64,000 nt of DNA from Nemertoderma westbladi (Eukaryota > Xenacoelomorpha > Nemertodermatida > Nemertodermatidae), in contig JAUCBJ010000121.1 in assembly GCA_032718475.1 (NCBI GenBank), positions 1 through 64,000 of the forward strand. Direction: 5' to 3'. This document shows, piece by piece, positions 58,010 to 64,000 of the stretch. The notes under the pieces are model-generated. The model worked only from the letters and a program-made list of their open reading frames with translations, made no database searches and was not told where the DNA came from. Each line of letters begins with the position of its first letter. The first letter of the stretch is position 1. Both the position numbers and the translations under genes were made by a program.

Positions 58010-59400
58010 TACGATTTCTGTGGTGGCCTGAAGTAGACCTCAACCAGAAACCGGTGGAGTACTGGATGACCATCCAGGCTTTTGGGATCATCTCGAGCCC
58101 TTCAAACGCCTGCTCAGTAGTGCGTACCACTGCTGATGACAACCGGGATGCCTTCTCCAAAGAGGTTATCGACAACATCAAATGGGATATATACATGGAC
58201 GACAATTTAAAGTCCCTCCCATCGGTGGAAGAAGCCATTGATGTCGCCAAAGGAACGGTAGAGTGCTTGAAAAGAGGTGGATTTCGATTAACTAAATTCA
58301 CCAGTAACTCCCGTGAGTTTCTGGAATCGATCCCGGTAGAAGACCGAGGAGTTAAAGATCTAGACCTAATCAAGGACGATCTTCCAGAAACCAAGACGCT
58401 TGGTTTGAAATGGGACACAGAGAGAGATATCCTGTTTTTCCAGCTAAAACAGCCAGTTCGGACTAAACGGATTTGTCGAAGTATCCTGAGCACTTATTTC
58501 GATCCATTGGGATTTATTAGCCCAGTTATATTTATTGCTCGGAGTTTAGTACAACAAATGTGGCTTGAAAACCACTCATGGGACGATCCACTTAAGGGAG
58601 AACTATTAAAGAAGTGGATGAAATGGGAAGATTCTCTACCATCCATCGAGAACTTTATAATTTCCCGTTCCTATTTTGGTCATGTTCTCCCCACGTATTC
58701 CTATCAACTCCATGTGTTTGGAGACGCCAGCGATATGGGAATAGGTATAGTAGCCTACCTGAGAGTTGAAACTCCGGATGGAATCAAGGTCGCCTTGGTT
58801 ACCTCTAAGGCATTGATAAACAACAAGTTGAAAGTTCCTCGAGCGGAGTTAAAAGCGGCTCTATACGCTGTCTATACGCTGAAAACTGTCTATTGGACCG
58901 ATGCTTTACTCGTGTTGGAGTATATCACCAATGAAGTCTGTCAGTTCAGCGTCTTCGTTACCAACAGAGTAGCCATTATACTTAGTCGCACGAAGATAGA
59001 TCAATGGAGACATTGCCCCGGAACGATTAATCCAGCCGACATCGCCTCCAGAGGAGCAACTCCACAGGAACTGATAGATACTCCAGACTGGTTAGGTGGA
59101 CCCGACTTCCTAAGCAAAGAAGAGGATGAATGGCCTCCTCATCTTACTATGGCGGAGATTAGACAAGCCAAGGGAGTGGAGAAAGTCAAACCTAAAACCC
59201 GGGCAAGTAAATCGAAGTTATTTAAACCCGTGATAGATCTGTCTGTATTACACACTTCCAGGGACGACACTTTGGATCCAAAACCCCCAGCCACTAATAA
59301 GTCTGTTGTGGAAATTAGAGAGAGAGATTGGAAATCTGAGACACCAGACGTCTCGCAAGGACTCTCATCTCTCCTGCAGAGAGCAATAATAATGATATGA
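58010..59400 (+). pseudogene. BEL/Pao pol fragment: RT (second half) and RNase H
   Basis: Begins within RT at RFLWWPEVDLNQKP and continues in the 448-residue frame from 58054: FGIISSPSNACSVVR, IYMDDNLKS (catalytic YMDD), RLTKFTSNSREFLES, YFDPLGFISPVIFIA, RNase H with HVFGDASDMGIGIVAY, YWTDALLVLEYI and GTINPADIASRG, then a linker before integrase. It stops at 59398 and no integrase follows. Different in sequence from the other two BEL/Pao families in the window, and the N-terminal half of pol is missing. Confidence 0.85.
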
Positions 59401-59417
59401 AATAATAATATGAAATA

Positions 59418-60240
59418 GTAAATCATTACACTTATCTCGGAATAGTACTACAACCAACCCTTTCATTCACTCGACACATAATTAACACCACATGCAAATC
59501 GTTTAAAGTGATCCATTCTATCAAACAACCCAGCCTTTTATCTCTCAACACAGCAATCAAGTTATTTACAATCAAAATCGAACCAATCATCAGTTATGGG
59601 CTCACTGTTATATGGGAATTTCTGAAATCAAAGGACTTTGAGAACCTGGACAAGATTAAGTCATCGTACCTTAAAAGAGTTCTGTCAGTACACAAATCTG
59701 CTCAGAACAGGCTTGTCCTGGCGCTGAGTGGAAGCAAGAACCTGCGTATGGATCTGCAACAAAAACTCAATCTCCTCAAAACTCAATACAAAACTGGGGT
59801 CAATTCGAAGAACAACAAAATAATTCCAGAATTCTGGCGTTCTCCCGGATTTACAAACCCAAAATGGAGAACCTCAAACTATAAAAACCGGCACATCATC
59901 ACACGGGTGTCTATACATGGGTTTCATCACCTAATTTGTAAAAACCCCGCGTTTCACGAGACTGCAGATGAATGTGTCTGCCGATTGTGGGACGCCAGAG
60001 CCAGCCGATACCACATTTTAAATTGTCACAAGAATGATGCACCCCTTGTGAACTGGGCAAATACAAAATGAGCCCATGTAAATGGAAGAACTGCATTTTA
60101 TTTTATTTTGTATATATTTTATAATAATTTGTATAGTTGTGTGTGTTATTGATGTAATTTTAGCCTAATTTCTCGTTCCTACTGTAGAAGTGCCATCCTT
60201 TTGGCTTAATTAATAATAATATTAAAAAAAATAAAACAAA
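59418..60240 (+). pseudogene. LINE ORF2 C-terminal fragment and 3' UTR
   Basis: Reads VNHYTYLGIVLQPTLSFTRH from 59418 in frame with the 187-residue ORF 59508-60071: LFTIKIEPIISYGLTVIWEF, YLKRVLSVHKSAQNRLVLAL and a Cys/His knuckle near the end (CVCRLWDARASRYHILNC). These are features of the region after RT in LINE proteins. The 3' UTR ends in an A-rich aataataatatt-like tail near 60240. 5'-truncated insertion directly behind the BEL/Pao fragment. Confidence 0.75.
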
Positions 60241-61175
60241 AAATAACCAACAGGTCATAAAACATTGTTGCACGGGTGTAGCCTACATGTATTTTACACA
60301 TTTTTGTATGGTATTGTTAAATAATTTATAATAGTTTTTGAGTTATTAAAAAAAATCAAGTCTCCCCTAAAGTCAAGTCTCCCTCACTCACCCTACTCCT
60401 ATCTCAGTAATTCAACTGGTTCTCATTTGATTGAAGCCAGTTAAGGAAAGGCTGAGTGGATCCAGGCGGGGCTCGAACATACAACCAAGGGATCAACCAA
60501 CAGTCGTCCTAACCTGCCTTTTTTTTATAAAAGGTTTAGGTACATAGTGTATCTAAACCTACTGTGTATACTATATTAAACACCTAAAACATGGTGTAGA
60601 CCTACAAATTATCACATCCTACAGCACATAGTGCTCGGAATAGACACAAAAAACCAAGTCAAGTCTCTCATTTAATGAATTCCGTGAACTATAGTTCCAA
60701 TGTAAGTAACCCCCTGCTGGTGTGTTACTGTGTTTCATAATGTTCCTTATGTATAACAGTTTAAGTAATCAATAACACTTTGTTCACTAAAGCTGGATAA
60801 TAATTGTGCTGCATGACGATTGTGCTCGACCTTTGCTTGAGTTTCTTATCATGGCTGCTCAGTGTGATACCAAACTTATTAATAAAGTAGTAATGTAGTA
60901 CCCAACATTGTTAAAAATATAACGCTCTCGCTTTATTAATTAATTTAGATGAATCACAACTTTTTTATTTTGTTATACAATTGTTTTTATGTGTATAATT
61001 TCATGGTTAAATTTTCCGAATAATTACACTGTAAGTTAGCAGTCAGTCAGTCAATTACGCAGTGTTCTTGCGCAGAACACTTGTTGATATGGCCTCTTCA
61101 TATTAAATGCATTATTCAATCATTATTTAATAATTATAAAATTAAATTATCTATGTAACATTTTCCCTTATAGCA
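60241..61175. other. AT-rich stretch with a possible SINE head
   Basis: No coding. Minus-strand tgttcgagccccgcc (complement of about 60466-60480) resembles a Pol III B box and ggttaggacgac (about 60505-60517) a weak A box, so a tRNA-derived SINE on the minus strand is possible. Confidence 0.35.
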
Positions 61176-63015
61176 CAGTGCCGGCGGACCCAGCAGTCTA
61201 GCGCCCCCAGATGTAATGGTCAGCCATACACAGTGGCGGCGCACCCAGGAGCATAGCGCCCACAGATGTAACGATCAGCCATACACAGTGCTGGCGGACT
61301 CAGCAGCATAGCACCCACAGATCTAATGGTCAGCTATACACAGTGCCGGCGCACCCAGCAGCATAGCGCCCACAGATGTAACGATCAGCTATACACAGTG
61401 CTGGTGGACTCAGCAGCATAGCACCCACAGATCTAATGGTCAGCCATACACAGTGCCGGCGCACCCAGCAGCATAGCGCCCTCAGACCTAATGGTCAGCC
61501 ACTAACAGTGCCGGCGCACCCAGCAGCATAGCGCCCTCAGATCTAATGGTCAGCCATATACAGTGCCGGCGCACCCAGCAGCATAGCGCCCTCAGACCTA
61601 ATGGTCAGCCATACACAGTGCCGGCGGACCCAGCAGCATAGCGCCCACAGATGTAACGATCAGCCACACACAGTGCCAGCGGACCCAGCAGCATAGCGCC
61701 CACAGATCTAACGATCAGCCATACACAGTGGTGGCGGACCCAGCAGCATAACACCCACAGATCTAACGGTCAGCCATACACAGTGCCGGTGGACCCAGCA
61801 GCATAGCACCTCCAGATCTAATGGTAAGCCACACACAGTGCCGGTGGACCCAGCAGCATAGCGCCCCCAGATCTAATGGTCAGCCATACACAGTGCCTGA
61901 CCAGTGGACCCAGCAGCATAGCGCACCCAGATCTAACAGGCAGCCATACACAGTGCCGGCGGACCCAGCAGCATAGCACCCCCAGATCTAAGTGTCAGCC
62001 ACACACAGTGCCGGCGGACCCAGCAGCATAGCGCCCACAGATCTAACGATCAGCCATAAACAGTGCTGGCGGACCCAGCAGCATAGCACCCCCAGATCTA
62101 AGGGTCAGCCACACACAGTGCCGGCGGACCCAGCAGCCTAGCGCACCAATTCTAATTATCAGCCATACACAGTGACGGCGCACCCAGCAGCATAGCGCCC
62201 TCAGACCTAATGGTCAGCCATACACAGTGCCGGCGGACCCAGCAGCATAGCGCCCACAGATCTAACTGTCAGCCATACACAGTGCCGGTGGACCCAGCAG
62301 CATAGTGCCCACAGACCTAATGGTCAGCCATGATACACAGTGCCGGCGGACCCAGCATCATAGAGCCCACAGATCTAACGATCAGCCATACACAATGCCG
62401 GCTGACCCAGCAACATAGCGCCCTCCACGGTCAGCCACACACAGTGCCGGCGGACCCAGCAGCATAACACCCACAGATCTAATGGTCAGCCATACACAGT
62501 GCCAGTGGACCCAGCAGCATAGCACCCCCAGATCTAATGGTCAGCCACACACAGTGCCGGTGGACCCAGCAGCATAGCGTACCCAGATCTAACGGACAGC
62601 CATACACAGTACCGGCGGACCCAGCAGCATAGCACCCCCAGATCTAAGGGTCAGCCACACACAGTGCCAGTGGACCCCGCCGCATAGCGCCCACAGATCC
62701 AACGATCAGCCATGCACAGTGCAGGCGCACCCAGCAGCATACCGCCCCCAGATCTAACGGTCAGCCACACAAAGTGCCGGTGGACCCAGCAGCATAGCGC
62801 CCACAGATCTAACGATCAGTCATACACAGTCCTGGTGCACCCAGCAGCATAGCACCCCCAGATCTAACGGTCAGCTATACACAGTGCCGGTGGACCCAGC
62901 AGCATAGCACCCCCAGATCTAATGGTCAGTAACACACAGTGCCGGTGGATCCAGCAGCATAGCGCCCTCAGATCAAATGGTCACCCATACACAGTGCCAG
63001 TGGACCCAGCAGTGT
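61176..63015 (+). repeat. 55-bp satellite array, about 33 copies
   Basis: Monomer begins cagtgccggcggacccagca, continues with gcatagcgcccacagatcta and ends tggtcagccataca. Starts at 61286, 61341, 61396 and 61451 give an exact 55-bp period; one unit near 61895 has a small insert. Monomers differ by 5-15 percent, and most keep an agatct site. Not protein-coding. Confidence 0.95.
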
Positions 63016-63037
63016 AGCAGCAGCATCTTACGGTCAT

Positions 63038-63060
63038 CCATGAACTTTCCTAGTTCATGG
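63038..63060 (+). other. Perfect 9-bp hairpin at satellite/LINE junction
   Basis: ccatgaact - ttcct - agttcatgg, directly between the last satellite monomer and the LINE fragment. Possibly a repair footprint. Confidence 0.7.
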
Positions 63061-63065
63061 CTGCT

Positions 63066-63390
63066 TCTATAACATTGGAGGTGTCTCATTGGTTCCCCCA
63101 AGCTTGACACTAGAACAAAATCGCCTCCGCTTTGCAGGACATTGCTTTCGCCATGAGGACCAGCCAGTGCATAATCTTGTACTTTGGCAGCCTCATGGAG
63201 TGAATAAGCATGGTGGACAGCCAATGACTTTCTTGAGACGCATCTTAAAGGACACTGGCCTTGAAGATGCGGATAATTTATCAAATGTCATGGGTGATAG
63301 GGAGCTGTGGCGGCGCAATTTTGTCGACAAGCCGGCACAGCATTCTTAAAAATGCAGCTGCAGTGCAGCATGCCGATACTAGTAGTAGTA
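63066..63390 (+). mobile_element. RTE-like LINE 3' fragment
   Basis: Same 3' terminal region as at 49480-49808 (frame 63089-63349, RFAGHCFRHEDQPVHNL to KPAQHS), ending with a tactagtagtagta tail. 5'-truncated. About 97 percent like the other copies. Confidence 0.9.
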
Positions 63391-63474
63391 GAACTGCAAT
63401 AATTGCTCAAAGTTAGTCATGCATTGAATTGGGATGATGTTCTACCTGCTACTAGTGAAACTCATTAAAGTTAA

Positions 63475-63715
63475 GGAGTCACTGGTGAGGAAGTGTCATA
63501 ACTCCAACAGATTTTGAATAATTCTGCTGGCTAACTTCAATTCCTCCTCTGGTCCTGCTATGAGTAAAGTGTCGTTCACATAACAATAGATCCGAGCCAC
63601 ATCAAACAAAGTAAGTCATAGAAACCATCTCCATAAGACATTCTAACACCTCATTAATATATAAAGTATAGAAAGAATATAAAGAAACTAGTAGGAAGGA
63701 GGGAAATTGTGTGAC
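63475..63715 (-). pseudogene. Decayed LINE reverse transcriptase fragment
   Basis: Minus strand shows, in one frame, VTQFPSFLLVSLYSFYTLYI and, after a frame change, ARIYCYVNDTLLIAGPEEEL. This resembles the RT stretch from the PQG-SPLLF-YIND region to the catalytic Y-x-DD box, here degraded to YVND. It is a short, frameshifted remnant of unknown clade. Confidence 0.45.
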
Positions 63716-64000
63716 CTCTTATAGCCTCAGGTTCATTCCATTGGATTCATTGGATTGTTTGATCAATTCTACTTAAGATTTAAAATCGTCAAAGTTAATC
63801 AGACATCTGTATGGGCTGATGATATGTAGGATTTGTATTTGATGGATTTGGAAACATTATAAATCAGTAAATCAAATTAATATAAATTAATTAAACTCAA
63901 GTTTATTATTAGTATAAATAAATAATTAATTCAATTTGTTTTAACAATAATCTAAAATAATAAAATTGTATTATTATCTCCCTTCTCAAATATATCTCTC
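63716..64000. other. AT-rich right edge
   Basis: No feature recognised. Confidence 0.4.

Noticed and set aside
61176-63015. CRISPR-like array (regular repeats)
   Set aside because: The whole 55-bp unit repeats without unique spacers, and the context is eukaryotic. It is a satellite.

Overview
The window is animal (metazoan) nuclear DNA made almost entirely of transposable elements and tandem repeats. The evidence is BEL/Pao and Gypsy LTR retrotransposons, several clades of non-LTR retrotransposons (LINEs), a piggyBac transposase, tRNA-derived SINE-like heads, minisatellites and a 1.8-kb satellite array, with no bacterial-style gene packing. The species cannot be fixed from the sequence; the mix suggests an aquatic invertebrate, which is inference. 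No ordinary host gene is securely identified. The best candidates are short unexplained reading frames at 8.3-10.5 kb and 51.3-51.8 kb.

Layout. 0.4-5.2 kb: a decayed minus-strand BEL/Pao copy whose pol has lost reverse transcriptase, RNase H and most of integrase. 5.2-13.9 kb: mostly non-coding sequence with short tandem repeats, a LINE tail, an inverted-repeat element with hairpin minisatellites and a SINE-like head. 13.9-34.9 kb: a giant BEL/Pao element (plus strand, LTRs differing at 3 positions in 514 bp) carrying a nested, nearly pristine minus-strand relative (17007-23730, 531-bp LTRs, target duplication AGCGG). Without the inner copy the outer element is about 14.3 kb: gag, pol, a hairpin-repeat array, and an additional 848-codon ORF after integrase. 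36.0-47.1 kb: a CR1/L2/Jockey-type LINE with PHD and CCCH fingers in ORF1, split by a complete Gypsy element (37966-43646, identical-looking 197-bp LTRs, target duplication GTAAT). 47.4-49.9 kb: a piggyBac transposase remnant split by two copies of one LINE inserted head-to-head. 50-54 kb: unexplained sequence with SINE-like heads. 54.2-57.1 kb: a minus-strand L1-like LINE. 57.2-60.2 kb: minisatellite, LINE fragments and a third BEL/Pao pol fragment. 61.2-63.0 kb: about 33 copies of a 55-bp satellite, followed by another LINE tail and a decayed RT fragment.

The most interesting system is the giant BEL/Pao family. Its extra 3' ORF reads as a DEDD (RNase D/WRN/EXD-like) 3'-5' exonuclease-like domain followed by an acidic linker and three perfect CCHC zinc knuckles. 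I know of no BEL/Pao element with this combination, though I cannot search. The same family has hairpins at both LTR ends, a perfect 11-bp hairpin beside the polypurine tract in both copies, long arrays of short hairpins downstream of the gag/pol coding region, and G-runs of different length in the two copies exactly where gag changes frame. The inner copy kept the LTRs, hairpins and zinc-knuckle part of gag but lost capsid, pol and the extra ORF, so it looks like a non-autonomous partner of the outer type.
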